Shown: positions 20,104 to 29,185, counted from the first letter of the stretch. The stretch is 64,000 bases of DNA from Ardenticatenaceae bacterium (GCA_020634215.1 JACKCD010000029.1:1-64000), one strand, 5' to 3'. Notes: a model not told the origin generated them from the sequence alone. A program made the numbers and translations.

Positions 20104-23058
20104 ATGACAAGTGCAATCAAGCTATTAGGCACGCTGGAAATTAGCGAAAATGGCACGCCATCCAAGTTGCTGCAAAGCAGCAAAGGTTGCGCCCTGCTAA
20201 GTTACCTGATCATCACCAACCAGCCACAACCCCGCGAACACATTGCTGATTTGCTGTTTGAATCTATATCCACCACCCAAGCCTTGAGAAACTTGCGATC
20301 ATTGGTGTCGCGGATACGGCCGTTTGCGCCCTTTCTCCATGTCACCCGCAGCCTGCTATCGTTTCAACCTATGCCGGATACGCTTGTTGATTTACATACC
20401 TTACGGACATCTCTAGCCAGCCCGGAACTATCCGTTAAAGCCCAAGGATTACAACTTTATACAGGAGACTTGCTCACCTCCTTCTACCTGCCCGATGCCC
20501 CCCGCTTCAATGAGTGGCTGGCAATTGCCCGCGAAAAACTAAGGAGTGAAGTTATTACGGCTCATCGTGAATTATGTGGCTACTACACAGAGCGCCAGGC
20601 ATGGTCAGAGGGCATTAAGATCGCCCGGCATTGGGTGGCTATTGATGATTTGGATGAGGAAGCGTATCGCTGGTTAATGCAACTGCTCATCAGCGCGGGT
20701 CAGCTTCAGGCAGCGCGGACAGTGTATAAACAGTGCCAGCAAGCATTAGCTGATGAATTGGGGGTAGAGCCAGAGAGGGCAACGGTGCGGATTGCCCAAC
20801 AGCTTGAGCAACAGTTGTTAACCCAGCCTGATTTTGCCTGGACAGCTTCTTTTCCAACCGATCTGTTCCCACCCCCTACGGGGGAGCTTGCAGCACCAGG
20901 GTTACTGCCACCGCAATCCCACATTCCTTATTATCGCAATGCAATTTTTACTGGACGGGTAGAGGCGTTAAAACAGTTAGCCAGCAAGCTGTTACCCACG
21001 CCATACACACCCAATCTACCCCCAATTGTGGCAATTACCGGCTTGGGTGGCATTGGCAAAACACAACTGGCCGTAGAATATGCTTACCGCTACGGCCGTT
21101 TTTATCCTGGCGGCGTTTATTGGCTCAATTTTGCCGATCCTGACAACATCGCTATGAGCTTTGTGGCAATTGGGGACGAAAACGGATTAAATCTGTTTCG
21201 GGAATCGGAAGCACTACCGCTGGAAAAGCGCGTGAAACAGATACGACAGGTATTGCAGCAGCCTATACCCCGCCTTCTTATTTTCGACAATTGTGAAGAA
21301 AATGAACTGCTGCACCATTGGTTGCCTGTTACCGGAGGCTGCCGCATTCTAATCACAAGTCGTCGCCATGATTGGCTACCACAATTTGGTGTCCAAACCA
21401 TGCCGCTACAGCCCTTACCCCGCCCCCATAGCGTGGCCCTGCTGCAGCAGTTAGCCCCACGCTTAAGCTCTGAATTAGCCGATGCCGTAGCCACAGAAAT
21501 TGGCGATTTACCATTAGCACTGCACCTGGTAGGCAGTTTTCTCCACCACTATCAGACCGTGGATGTAGCCACTTACCTTAGCCAACTGCACAGCGATGCT
21601 TTATTGCAGCACCCATCTTTGCAGGGGGAGGCCGGTGGAGCCAGCTTGTCGCCAACGGGGCATGAACAGAGTGTGGCACGGACATTCCAGGTAAGTTACC
21701 AGCAGTTAGATGTGGCGGATAATCTCGACAGCCTTGCCCGTCGCTTGTTGGCCTATATTGCCTATTGTAGGCCAGGCACTCCCTTGCCGCAGAAGTTTTT
21801 GTCACGCCTCGTGGCGTATGAGCAACAGCTTACGGAGGCACGCGATCTTGTTTTGGTTGAGGCAATGGTTGCTAATGGGGTCAAGCGCTTGCAGGAGCTG
21901 GGCTTGATTATGCGTGAAGGCCACCAAACTGTCCTGATTCATCACCTTGTGGGGCAGTTTGTACTGACTTATGCCGAAGGCAATTTTCCGGCCGTTCAGC
22001 AGACAATAGAAGCCACACTCCGTGACTGGTTGCAGGAAGAAATAAGCAATCGCAGCGAATTGCTCCGGCTACCGATTGATAACGGTCATATCCGCCATAT
22101 TGTTGAGCGAGGGTTGTCCATGGGGACACCGACGGCTGCCGGTTTAGCGGCCACATGGGGCAAATATTTCTTTGAGGCAAAGATGACGCACGAAGGGGAA
22201 GCGTATTTGGAAGCAGCTATCACAATTCTGCGTTCTCATGAGGGGGCGTTTGCGGATGATTTGGCGACGGCACTTACCAATTATGGCGGGGCCATGATGC
22301 AACGAACCAATGCCCTGAATGTGCTGCCGATTTTTGAGGAGGTGGTCGCTATCCGTGAGAAAAATCATGGGCCGAAGGCGTTAAAGACCGGTCAGGCGAT
22401 CCAAAACCTAGGGGTTGTTTACACTCAGGCGGGTAAACTGGAATCCGCTATGCGGTATTATCAGCAAGCGTTGTCTATTTACCATGCCTTGCCTTCTTCC
22501 CGACTGATTGAGCTGAAGATTGCGCGGGTATATTTCAATCTGGGAGCTTTGCACATTCAACGCCAAGATCATCAAGCGGCTTTGACCACCTATCAGCAGG
22601 CTCTGCAAATTTATCAGCGTTGGCTTGATCCGCTAAATACCAATATTTCTAGCTCGTTGGGTGGCATTGGCCTAGCGGCGTTGAGGATGGGTGATTTTGA
22701 AACGGCCGTTATCTTTTTACGCCAGGAACACGATCTCCTTCAGACAGCCCTTGGCCCCGAAGACCTCAATACCGCCTCAAGCCAAGTTTTGCTTGGTACA
22801 GCACTCGAACGCCAAGGTCATTATGACGAGGCAAAGATACTCCTGCACAAAGGTATCGTCAGGCATGAGACATTAAACCCGAACTCCGCTTCTGCCGCCT
22901 ATGCGTATTCTTGCCTTGCTCAGCTCTATCAACAGTTGGGTGAGCCAGACCGTGCTATATCGTATGTAAATCAGGCAGTTGACATTTTTGCGGCGATTGG
23001 GTTTGTGGGCTGGGAATATGACGAGGCAGTCCAGTTAATGAAGGCAGTTCAACAGTGA
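20104..23058 (+). CDS. SARP-type transcriptional regulator with NB-ARC and TPR domains
   Basis: 984 residues from ATG 20104; frame upstream of this is open but overlaps the divergent small gene. N-terminal winged-helix DNA-binding domain (about 1-95, with the helix-turn-helix around R-N-L-R-S-L-V-S-R-I), then a bacterial transcriptional activation domain (about 95-240, ending in D-E-L-G-V-E-P). Next is an NB-ARC/STAND ATPase with Walker A G-L-G-G-I-G-K-T starting near residue 314 and the Walker B-like L-L-I-F-D-N. Tetratricopeptide repeats fill about 735-980. Family members are signal-gated activators whose TPR region senses a ligand. The divergent arrangement suggests, but does not prove, control of the giant surface-protein operon. 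Confidence 0.85.
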   Translation: MTSAIKLLGTLEISENGTPSKLLQSSKGCALLSYLIITNQPQPREHIADLLFESISTTQALRNLRSLVSRIRPFAPFLHVTRSLLSFQPMPDTLVDLHTLRTSLASPELSVKAQGLQLYTGDLLTSFYLPDAPRFNEWLAIAREKLRSEVITAHRELCGYYTERQAWSEGIKIARHWVAIDDLDEEAYRWLMQLLISAGQLQAARTVYKQCQQALADELGVEPERATVRIAQQLEQQLLTQPDFAWTASFPTDLFPPPTGELAAPGLLPPQSHIPYYRNAIFTGRVEALKQLASKLLPTPYTPNLPPIVAITGLGGIGKTQLAVEYAYRYGRFYPGGVYWLNFADPDNIAMSFVAIGDENGLNLFRESEALPLEKRVKQIRQVLQQPIPRLLIFDNCEENELLHHWLPVTGGCRILITSRRHDWLPQFGVQTMPLQPLPRPHSVALLQQLAPRLSSELADAVATEIGDLPLALHLVGSFLHHYQTVDVATYLSQLHSDALLQHPSLQGEAGGASLSPTGHEQSVARTFQVSYQQLDVADNLDSLARRLLAYIAYCRPGTPLPQKFLSRLVAYEQQLTEARDLVLVEAMVANGVKRLQELGLIMREGHQTVLIHHLVGQFVLTYAEGNFPAVQQTIEATLRDWLQEEISNRSELLRLPIDNGHIRHIVERGLSMGTPTAAGLAATWGKYFFEAKMTHEGEAYLEAAITILRSHEGAFADDLATALTNYGGAMMQRTNALNVLPIFEEVVAIREKNHGPKALKTGQAIQNLGVVYTQAGKLESAMRYYQQALSIYHALPSSRLIELKIARVYFNLGALHIQRQDHQAALTTYQQALQIYQRWLDPLNTNISSSLGGIGLAALRMGDFETAVIFLRQEHDLLQTALGPEDLNTASSQVLLGTALERQGHYDEAKILLHKGIVRHETLNPNSASAAYAYSCLAQLYQQLGEPDRAISYVNQAVDIFAAIGFVGWEYDEAVQLMKAVQQ

Positions 23059-23106
23059 TCTAGACGTTCAACTTCTCCGAAGAAGTTAGGAAACACTCGA
23101 ACAATA

Positions 23107-23171
23107 GGACGCAGATTTACCTGATTGAACTGATAAAAGATAAATCAGGATAATCAGGTAAATCTGCGTCC
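23107..23171. repeat. Intergenic inverted repeat, ACGCAGATTTACCTGAT family
   Basis: Perfect 20-bp arms at 23107-23126 and 23152-23171, with period-9 repeats in the inner part. It sits between the convergent ends of the SARP gene and selB, where a bidirectional terminator would be expected. Relatives are at 32097, 42550 and 50022. Confidence 0.85.
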
Positions 23172-23195
23172 CATTCTTTCTTCATCAGAGGCTGC

Positions 23196-25058
23196 TTAAA
23201 ACAATTCCCGGTTGTCCCCTACGCGCCGTGTTAGCCGGATTTCGTCGAGGTGTTCGAGGATGGCGATGGCGTATTTGCGGCTGGTTTGCAGCAGGTCGCG
23301 GGTGTCGGCGGCGTTGATGCTGCCGTGCTGCTGAAGATGCGCCCGCATTTGCCCCACAATTTGCTCATACTGCTCGCTACCATACACCACATCGGCGGCA
23401 AGCTGGCGCAACCGACCCAGGTCAATGAGGGCAAAGTAGACGGGTTCAGAAACGGCCGTTTTGCACTCCTTCACACTCGGCGAATTCACCCCCGCCGCCG
23501 CCAACTGGTTAAACAGCCGGTCAATCGCCGCCTGCTGCTGGCTGCTAAACGTCACCTGATGATCCGGCGCATGAACCAACGCCCCTGCCTCCACCAGCAG
23601 CCCATCTGCCGCCGCCTGCGCCAGTAGTGGCGTAAATAGTGCCCCCGGCAGCCGCAGCCGACTCCGCAGCTCCTCCCGTGACAGCCCCAGCCGCAGCGGA
23701 AACTCCCGATGGAACGCCGCCAGCAACGCCCGAATTTTGTCGCGGTGCTGCTCCCAGCCAATGCGCGAAACAAGCTGCTTGCCCAGTGCCATCACCTCGC
23801 CCTCGTCCAGCAGCGTTTGCAAGGCCGCCGCCACCGCGTCGCCATCCATGTTGGCCTGTTTCAGCAAATCAGCTTGGCTCACTGGCTCCAGCCGCCGCAA
23901 CGTTTGCAGCAGCAGTTCTGCTGGGGTGCCTTGCGTCAACGTTTGCAGCCGCTGCACCACGTCCGGGCGGAAGCGGCGGTGGCGACGGCCGGGATAGGGA
24001 TCTAGCACCTTGCCGCCCCCCAGCGTGGCCCCTGGCGATGGGCGGCGCAAAATAAAGCGGTCGCCGCGCACAATGGCCGCCGGTTCGCTGAGGGCAAGCT
24101 GGAGCCATCCTTCTTCACCCGGCTCAATTTGCTGCGCCCCCAGCACGCGGGTACGGGCCACCATTTCGGCCGCGCCGACAAACAGCTTGACTTCCATGTT
24201 GTGCTTGAGCGGGGCATCGGCATCGGGCAGGTGGCGGTAGGTGGCATCAAAAAGGAGGGTGCCTTTGATTTGGCCGGGCAGGGCAACGATGTTGCCGCGC
24301 ATTACGTCTTCTTTGCTAACCCCTGTTAGGTTGATGGCGACGCGGCTGCCGGGCTGGGCGACATCGAGCTTGGTTTTGTGGGTTTGCAGGCCGCGAATAC
24401 GGCCGTTTTTTCCCACCGGCTGAATTTCCACGCTGTCGCCCAGGCGAAAACGGCCGTCTAGCAATGTGCCGGTGACAATGGTGCCAAAGCCGGAAACGGT
24501 AAACACGCGGTCAATGGGGAGGCGCGGCCGGCCGTTATCGGGGCGGGGAACGGCCGTTTGCAGCTTCTCCCGCAACGTTTGCCGCAGTGCTTCCATCCCC
24601 TGCCCCGTCTTGGCCGAAACGGGCAAAATGGGTGCGTTTTCCAGCACCGTTCCGGCAAACACCTCTTCCAGGTCAAGCATCACCAATTCCAGCCAGTCGG
24701 AGTCGTCAATCATGTCCACTTTGGTCAGCGCCACCACCCCGTTGGGAATTTCCAGCAGATCCAGAATCGCCAAATGCTCCCGCGTTTGCGGCATCGCTCC
24801 CTCGTCGGCCGCCACCACAAACAGCGCCAAATCAATGCCGCCCACCCCCGCCAGCATGTTTTCAATAAAGTCACGGTGACCCGGCACATCCACCACCCCC
24901 ACCTCTTCTTCCCCCAACTGCAGCCAGGCAAAGCCGAGGTCAATCGTCATTTCCCGCGCTTTTTCTTCACTCAGGCGGTCGGGGTCAATCCCCGTCAGAG
25001 CCTCTACCAGCGTTGATTTGCCGTGGTCTACGTGCCCGGCCGTTCCGATTACAAACAT
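23196..25058 (-). CDS. selB: Selenocysteine-specific elongation factor SelB
   Basis: 620 residues, the usual SelB size. SelB is a GTPase that brings Sec-tRNA(Sec) to UGA codons marked by a SECIS hairpin. G-domain motifs: G-H-V-D-H-G-K-S (residues 7-14), D-V-P-G-H (about 58) and T-K-V-D (about 112). The opening M-F-V-I-G-T-A-G-H-V-D-H-G-K is typical of SelB rather than EF-Tu. EF-Tu-like domains II and III follow, and the C-terminal third has the winged-helix repeats that bind SECIS RNA. No selA, selD, tRNA-Sec or recognised selenoprotein is visible in this window. AACGGCCGTT occurs twice (23451 encoding K-T-A-V, and 24549). Confidence 0.93.
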   Translation of the reverse strand: MFVIGTAGHVDHGKSTLVEALTGIDPDRLSEEKAREMTIDLGFAWLQLGEEEVGVVDVPGHRDFIENMLAGVGGIDLALFVVAADEGAMPQTREHLAILDLLEIPNGVVALTKVDMIDDSDWLELVMLDLEEVFAGTVLENAPILPVSAKTGQGMEALRQTLREKLQTAVPRPDNGRPRLPIDRVFTVSGFGTIVTGTLLDGRFRLGDSVEIQPVGKNGRIRGLQTHKTKLDVAQPGSRVAINLTGVSKEDVMRGNIVALPGQIKGTLLFDATYRHLPDADAPLKHNMEVKLFVGAAEMVARTRVLGAQQIEPGEEGWLQLALSEPAAIVRGDRFILRRPSPGATLGGGKVLDPYPGRRHRRFRPDVVQRLQTLTQGTPAELLLQTLRRLEPVSQADLLKQANMDGDAVAAALQTLLDEGEVMALGKQLVSRIGWEQHRDKIRALLAAFHREFPLRLGLSREELRSRLRLPGALFTPLLAQAAADGLLVEAGALVHAPDHQVTFSSQQQAAIDRLFNQLAAAGVNSPSVKECKTAVSEPVYFALIDLGRLRQLAADVVYGSEQYEQIVGQMRAHLQQHGSINAADTRDLLQTSRKYAIAILEHLDEIRLTRRVGDNRELF

Positions 25059-25061
25059 TTA

Positions 25062-25138
25062 CGGTAATCGGTAATCGGTAATCGGTAATCGGTAATCAGT
25101 CACACCACTGATTACCGATTACTAATAACTGATTACCA
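25062..25138. repeat. Intergenic inverted repeat, GGTAATC heptamer family
   Basis: Five tandem GGTAATC units (25062-25097) run into a hairpin with perfect 15-bp arms 25086-25100 and 25107-25121 and a 6-nt loop, followed by more degenerate complement. It fills the gap between two same-direction genes. A relative lies at 48619. Confidence 0.9.
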
Positions 25139-25141
25139 CTC

Positions 25142-26392
25142 TTATAGTTCGTCAGGGACAGGGACAAGCGCCGGTTGTCGCCGCCGATTGGGGTCTTGTG
25201 CCAATGCCTTTTCCACTTCTTCCAGCCAAAGCCGGGGGAACTTTTTGATGGCATCGGCCTGCGCCGTTTGCACCCGCCACAGGTTATCTTTTTCATCACT
25301 CACCTGCTTAAGTGCCCCTTCCACCAAGTTGATTTGCTCCCGCAGTTCGCGCTCATGCCGGTTTACAGTCGCCCAGCGCTGCTCATTTTCCAAATCAAAG
25401 TTCTTGAGCCGTCGCTCCACTTCCTGCCCAAAGCTATCCCAGCGGGACTGCATACGATGGGTTTCCACCCGCAGCAGTTCCGACGCTTCTCGCTGCTGCT
25501 GCTCAATCTGGCTTTGCCACGGGGCCATTGTTTGCACCGCCATCTTGGCTTCCTTGTACTGGTCAGAGAAAGTGATCCACTCACGTTTAAACCGCTCAAT
25601 GGTCTGGCTTTGCTCTTCAATGGCGTAGCGCCACGCTTCCAACCGCTTATTGCGCTCATGCTCACCCATCTGCATTTGCTGTGCCCATTCGCGCACCATA
25701 TCGCGCAGCACTTCCTGGGCATCGGTAATTTCCTTAAAGCGACCCTGAAATTTGAGCGTACTTTGCGCCGTGATCTCAATACGGTCATTGAGCGGCTCCC
25801 AGCGGCGGTTGATGTCAAGCAGCGTGTTTTGCATGTCGGCAATGTTGCGGCTGTTTTGCTTTTCCTTCTCATCCAAAAAGGCAATGTCACGCGGCCAGCT
25901 TTCCACCTGATTATTCAAAGCCGATAAGCGGTTGGTTTGCGTGCCGATGAGGTTAGAGAGACGGGCTTCCTCAGATTTACGCAGCTCCATTTCGTGCTGC
26001 AAGCGGCTTATGGCGGGTAATTCTTTGCGAATATCAATGATTTCGCGGGTAACGCTTTCGTGTTCAATGCGGCGCAGGCGATCCAGTTCTTCTTCAGCAT
26101 TCAGACGACGCTGGTCATATTGTTCAATCATTTCCACCATGTCGTCCTTGAACTGCTCTAGCTGCACATCAACCTGGGGGATGCGGGAGAGTTGGGCGGT
26201 GGTGGCGGCAAGCTGCCGTTCCAAATCCTGAATGCGCTGCTCACGGCCGCTGATTTCGCGCTCTTGAAGCTGAATACGTTGTTCTAGCTCGGCCAGCTTG
26301 CGCGTGCTTTTGCGGCGTTCCTCATCCAGCCATTCAACGCGCTTGACGAGTTCGCTAAATTCTCCCTGGGAGATGAGAATGTCGTTTGCCAT
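25142..26392 (-). CDS. Long coiled-coil protein of unknown function
   Basis: 416 residues from ATG 26392, which has AGGTG 8 nt upstream; the reading frame extends further but without a ribosome site. Nearly the whole protein is charged heptad-like helix, rich in E, R, Q and L, with no enzyme motif, signal peptide or membrane segment. The pattern suggests a cytoplasmic structural or scaffold protein (SMC- or DivIVA-like in style, not by homology). The downstream neighbour on the same strand is selB. No AACGGCCGTT copy is present. Confidence 0.75.
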   Translation of the reverse strand: MANDILISQGEFSELVKRVEWLDEERRKSTRKLAELEQRIQLQEREISGREQRIQDLERQLAATTAQLSRIPQVDVQLEQFKDDMVEMIEQYDQRRLNAEEELDRLRRIEHESVTREIIDIRKELPAISRLQHEMELRKSEEARLSNLIGTQTNRLSALNNQVESWPRDIAFLDEKEKQNSRNIADMQNTLLDINRRWEPLNDRIEITAQSTLKFQGRFKEITDAQEVLRDMVREWAQQMQMGEHERNKRLEAWRYAIEEQSQTIERFKREWITFSDQYKEAKMAVQTMAPWQSQIEQQQREASELLRVETHRMQSRWDSFGQEVERRLKNFDLENEQRWATVNRHERELREQINLVEGALKQVSDEKDNLWRVQTAQADAIKKFPRLWLEEVEKALAQDPNRRRQPALVPVPDEL

Positions 26393-26485
26393 CTGTTTGC
26401 ACCTCTTTCTAAAACGGGGTTGTCCCGATTCGCGTGCATTATAACTTGCCGGGAATGACATTCCAAACACGCTTATCTAACTTTA

Positions 26486-26555
26486 GCAGGTAACAGGTGG
26501 CAAGTAGCAAGTCTGGTAAGCAAACAGAACCTGCCACCTGCTACTTGCAACCTGC
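26486..26555. repeat. Intergenic inverted repeat, CAGGTGG/CAAGTAG heptamer family
   Basis: The left part reads as period-7 units (CAGGTAA, CAGGTGG, CAAGTAG, CAAGTCT) and the right part as AACCTGC-, CACCTGC- and TACTTGC-type units, giving an imperfect 27-bp inverted repeat. It lies between divergent genes, so it is not simply a terminator. A relative lies at 54911. Confidence 0.75.
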
Positions 26556-26597
26556 ATCGTTTTGGGCTTTGAGCCAGGTTCATCTACAATTTGCGGC

Positions 26598-27710
26598 ATG
26601 AAGATTGGCATAGATGCGCGATTACCGTTTTACCAGATGGGGGGGATTAGCCAGTATGTGGTGCATTTGCTGCCAGCGCTGGCGCGGCTGGATGGAGAGA
26701 ATGGGTATACGGTGTTTCACAGTTGCAAAGACGGCCGTTCTTACCTCCCACCCTGCGCCCCTAACTTTCGCCGCGCCAATTTGTGGACACCGTGCCACCA
26801 TCGGCTGGAGCGGTGGGCATTAACGGCCGAATTGCTGCCCCACCAGCTTGATTTACTCCACAGCCCCGACTTTATCCCGCCGCTGGGCGGGGCCAAACGG
26901 CGGGTGATTACCGTCCATGACCTGAATTTTCATTACTATCCGCAATTTCTCACGGCCGAAAGCCGTCGCTATTATCTTGACCAAATTGGCTGGGCGGTGC
27001 GGGTGGCGGATCACATTTCGGCTGACAGTGAGGCGACGCGGCAGGATTTGATCCATATTTTGCGGGTGCCGCCGGAGAAGGTGACGACGGTGCTGCTGGC
27101 AGCGAATCCACTGTATGAACGAGATTATGAAGAAACGGCCGTTTCTGGCACCCTGACCCAACACAACTTGCCACGTGGTTTTATTCTCTTTGTCGGCACG
27201 CTAGAACCGCGCAAAAATTTGCCGATGCTGCTGCGGGCGTATGTGAGGATGCGGCAAGAAACGGCCGTTAATGTCCCACTGGTGCTGGTGGGGGGCAAGG
27301 GCTGGATTTATGACAACATTTTTGCCACCATTGACGAGCTGGGGCTGCGGCAGCAGGTACGCCATTTGAGCGGGGTGTTTGATGAGCAGTTGGCGCATTT
27401 GTACCACGCCGCCGGGGTGCTGGTTACACCGTCGCACTATGAGGGGTTTGGGCTACCTGCACTGGAAGCGATGCACTGTGGCTGTCCGGTCATTGTCAGC
27501 AACCGAGGCTCGCTGCCGGAGGTAGCAGGCAGCGCCGGGCTGCAGTTGGATGCGGATGATGAGGAGGCGTGGGCAGCGGCAATGGCGCGGGTGCTGGAGG
27601 ATGGGGAGCTGCGGGAGGAAATGGTGAGAAACGGCCGTTTGCAGGCCAAAACCTTCACTTGGGAACGCGCCGCCCGGCAAACGTTGGGGATTTATCAAAG
27701 CGTTTTCTGA
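26598..27710 (+). CDS. Glycosyltransferase family 4 (GT-B)
   Basis: 370 residues from ATG 26598. Retaining GT4 fold: N-terminal G-G-I-S-Q-Y glycine loop (about 15-20), the V-G-T-L-E-P-R-K-N signature of the nucleotide-sugar domain, and the E-G-F-G-L-P-A-L-E-A motif that holds the donor. It probably transfers a hexose from a nucleotide sugar to a polysaccharide or lipid acceptor; substrate unknown. It is a single gene facing a convergent dehalogenase. Three AACGGCCGTT copies (27134, 27260, 27630) lie within 500 bp, encoding E-T-A-V twice and N-G-R once. Its TGA stop is the first base triplet of the downstream inverted repeat. Confidence 0.9.
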   Translation: MKIGIDARLPFYQMGGISQYVVHLLPALARLDGENGYTVFHSCKDGRSYLPPCAPNFRRANLWTPCHHRLERWALTAELLPHQLDLLHSPDFIPPLGGAKRRVITVHDLNFHYYPQFLTAESRRYYLDQIGWAVRVADHISADSEATRQDLIHILRVPPEKVTTVLLAANPLYERDYEETAVSGTLTQHNLPRGFILFVGTLEPRKNLPMLLRAYVRMRQETAVNVPLVLVGGKGWIYDNIFATIDELGLRQQVRHLSGVFDEQLAHLYHAAGVLVTPSHYEGFGLPALEAMHCGCPVIVSNRGSLPEVAGSAGLQLDADDEEAWAAAMARVLEDGELREEMVRNGRLQAKTFTWERAARQTLGIYQSVF

Positions 27711-27757
27711 CAGGATTTACAGGATGAAAGACAAGCAAAATCCTGTAAATCCTGTCA
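27708..27757. repeat. Inverted repeat containing both convergent stop codons, ACAGGATTT family
   Basis: Perfect 18-bp arms 27708-27725 and 27740-27757 with a 14-nt loop. The outermost triplet of each arm is TGA, serving as the stop codon of the glycosyltransferase on one strand and the dehalogenase on the other. Arms are period-9 repeats. It is probably a bidirectional terminator or a recently inserted element. Confidence 0.9.
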
Positions 27758-28642
27758 AATTTTCCGTAAACTCTTCACAAAATCAGCGATGGCCGTTCCA
27801 ATTTCGTCAGGGGAGTCTTCCTGAATAAAGTGCAGCCCTTTGACGGTAACTTCGGTTTGGTTGGGCCAGGTGCGGCAAAATTCGCGCTGGTTGCCAATGA
27901 GAATGATGCCGGGATCGGCGTTGATAAACAGTTTGGGCAGGTCGGCCATTTCATACCAAGCGGCGTAGCGGGCAACAATGTCGTGGACATCGGCGGGTTC
28001 GCCATTGAATGGGATTTCGCGGGGCCAGGTGAGGGTGGGACGGCGTGATTCTCCGGGGTGGAGAAACGGCCGTTTGTAAACCGCCATCTCCTCCTCTGTC
28101 AACTTCCGCAGCACGCTCGCTGGCAAAATCCGCTCCACAAAAAAGTTCCGCTCCAACACCAACTCCTCCCCCTTAGGCGACCGCATCGCCTGGAAAATGC
28201 CCCGCGCACTATCCGGCCACTCATCCCATTCCACCGGCCGCACAATCCCCTCCATGTAGACAATCCCCTGTACCCGCTTCTCCTCTCGGTGCTGAAACGC
28301 CCAGTGAAACCCCAGTGCCGACCCCCAATCGTGAATAACCAGCACCACATTTTCCGTTGCGCCTACTGCCTCAAACCACGCCTCCAGATAGCGACAATGA
28401 TCCACAAAACGGTACGACCCCGCCGGGTTCGCCCCCGATTCCCCCATCCCAATCAAATCCGGAGCCAAACACCGCCCCATCCCTTCTAGATGCGGAATTA
28501 TATTGCGCCACAAATACGACGATGTGGGGTTGCCGTGCAAAAACACAATCGGATCCCCTTCCCCCACATCCACATACGCCATCTCGCTATCCAACACCTT
28601 CACCCGCTTTCGTTCATACCGGTCTTCTGCTGAAATAGTCAT
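27755..28642 (-). CDS. Haloalkane dehalogenase, LinB/DhaA-like (HLD-II)
   Basis: 295 residues, an alpha/beta hydrolase that cleaves carbon-halogen bonds to give alcohol, halide and proton. Catalytic pentad for subfamily HLD-II is visible: nucleophile D105 in H-D-W-G, halide-binding N38 (H-G-N-P-T-S-S) and W106, acid E131 (Y-M-E-G), and base H271 (G-L-H-F-I-Q-E-D). The C-terminal third closely follows LinB (F-C-R-T-W-P-N-Q-T-E; Q-E-D-S-P-D-E-I-G). Where LinB-type proteins have R-E-P-F, this one has K-R-P-F (residues 190-193), encoded by AACGGCCGTT at 28065. Cytoplasmic. Natural substrate unknown; the family also occurs in organisms without a known haloalkane diet. Confidence 0.92.
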   Translation of the reverse strand: MTISAEDRYERKRVKVLDSEMAYVDVGEGDPIVFLHGNPTSSYLWRNIIPHLEGMGRCLAPDLIGMGESGANPAGSYRFVDHCRYLEAWFEAVGATENVVLVIHDWGSALGFHWAFQHREEKRVQGIVYMEGIVRPVEWDEWPDSARGIFQAMRSPKGEELVLERNFFVERILPASVLRKLTEEEMAVYKRPFLHPGESRRPTLTWPREIPFNGEPADVHDIVARYAAWYEMADLPKLFINADPGIILIGNQREFCRTWPNQTEVTVKGLHFIQEDSPDEIGTAIADFVKSLRKI

Positions 28643-28665
28643 TTTGTTTTCCTTGTTTCTTTTTT

Positions 28666-28692
28666 GACAGGATTCACAAGATTTACAGGATT
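28666..28692. repeat. Left arm of inverted repeat flanking the GxxExxY gene
   Basis: A 27-nt tract of three ACAGGATT-like units. Its reverse complement matches the tract at 29159-29185 at 24 of 27 positions. It overlaps the 3-prime end of the GxxExxY gene by a few bases. Confidence 0.8.
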
Positions 28693-29083
28693 AGAGCTTG
28701 ATATGGCGTGTGGGCTTGTAGTCTCGATATTTGCGTTTGATTTCAACGGATGAAGACCCAAAGTTGATCAGCAAACCGATTTCTAGCCCCGTTGTTGTCA
28801 GATAATTCACTACCTGTGCTTCATGCTGCTGGTTTAGCATTCGTATAGCCTTTATCTCAACGATAACACAACTCTCAACCACAATATCGGCAATAAAATC
28901 GCCCACACTTTGCCCTTCATAGTAGACAGTAAGCGGAACCTGCTGTTGAGCAGCCAACTGTTGTTTTGCCAGCTCAAGACAGAGCGCATTTTCATATACC
29001 TTTTCTAAATAGCCGCCTCCCAATACCTTATGCACCTTAAAAGCACATCCGATGATCTTCTGCGTAAGCTCTTCATAAACCAT
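28691..29083 (-). CDS. GxxExxY family protein (PD-(D/E)XK nuclease-like)
   Basis: 130 residues. Matches the GxxExxY family (PF13366): G-G-G-Y-L-E-K-V-Y near residue 22, then D-F-I-A-D-I-V-V and V-E-I-K-A (about 63-80). The D...E-x-K arrangement is that of PD-(D/E)XK nuclease folds, so a DNA-acting role is plausible but unproven for the family. No strong ribosome site precedes ATG 29083. The gene is enclosed by inverted copies of a period-9 repeat (28666 and 29159), like a small cassette, and has no AACGGCCGTT. Confidence 0.88.
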   Translation of the reverse strand: MVYEELTQKIIGCAFKVHKVLGGGYLEKVYENALCLELAKQQLAAQQQVPLTVYYEGQSVGDFIADIVVESCVIVEIKAIRMLNQQHEAQVVNYLTTTGLEIGLLINFGSSSVEIKRKYRDYKPTRHIKL

Positions 29084-29158
29084 TATTTTACCCTGCTAAT
29101 CCTTCTCAACCGTTTTTGGCCTGCTAGTTTTACCAAATCATTCCCTACTATTCACCAA

Positions 29159-29185
29159 AATCCTGTTAATCCTGTTAATCCTGTC
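29159..29185. repeat. Right arm of inverted repeat flanking the GxxExxY gene
   Basis: Three AATCCTGTT-type units of period 9, the inverse of 28666-28692. It ends at the stop codon of the dehydratase gene. The remaining gap (29084-29158) holds no gene. Confidence 0.8.
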
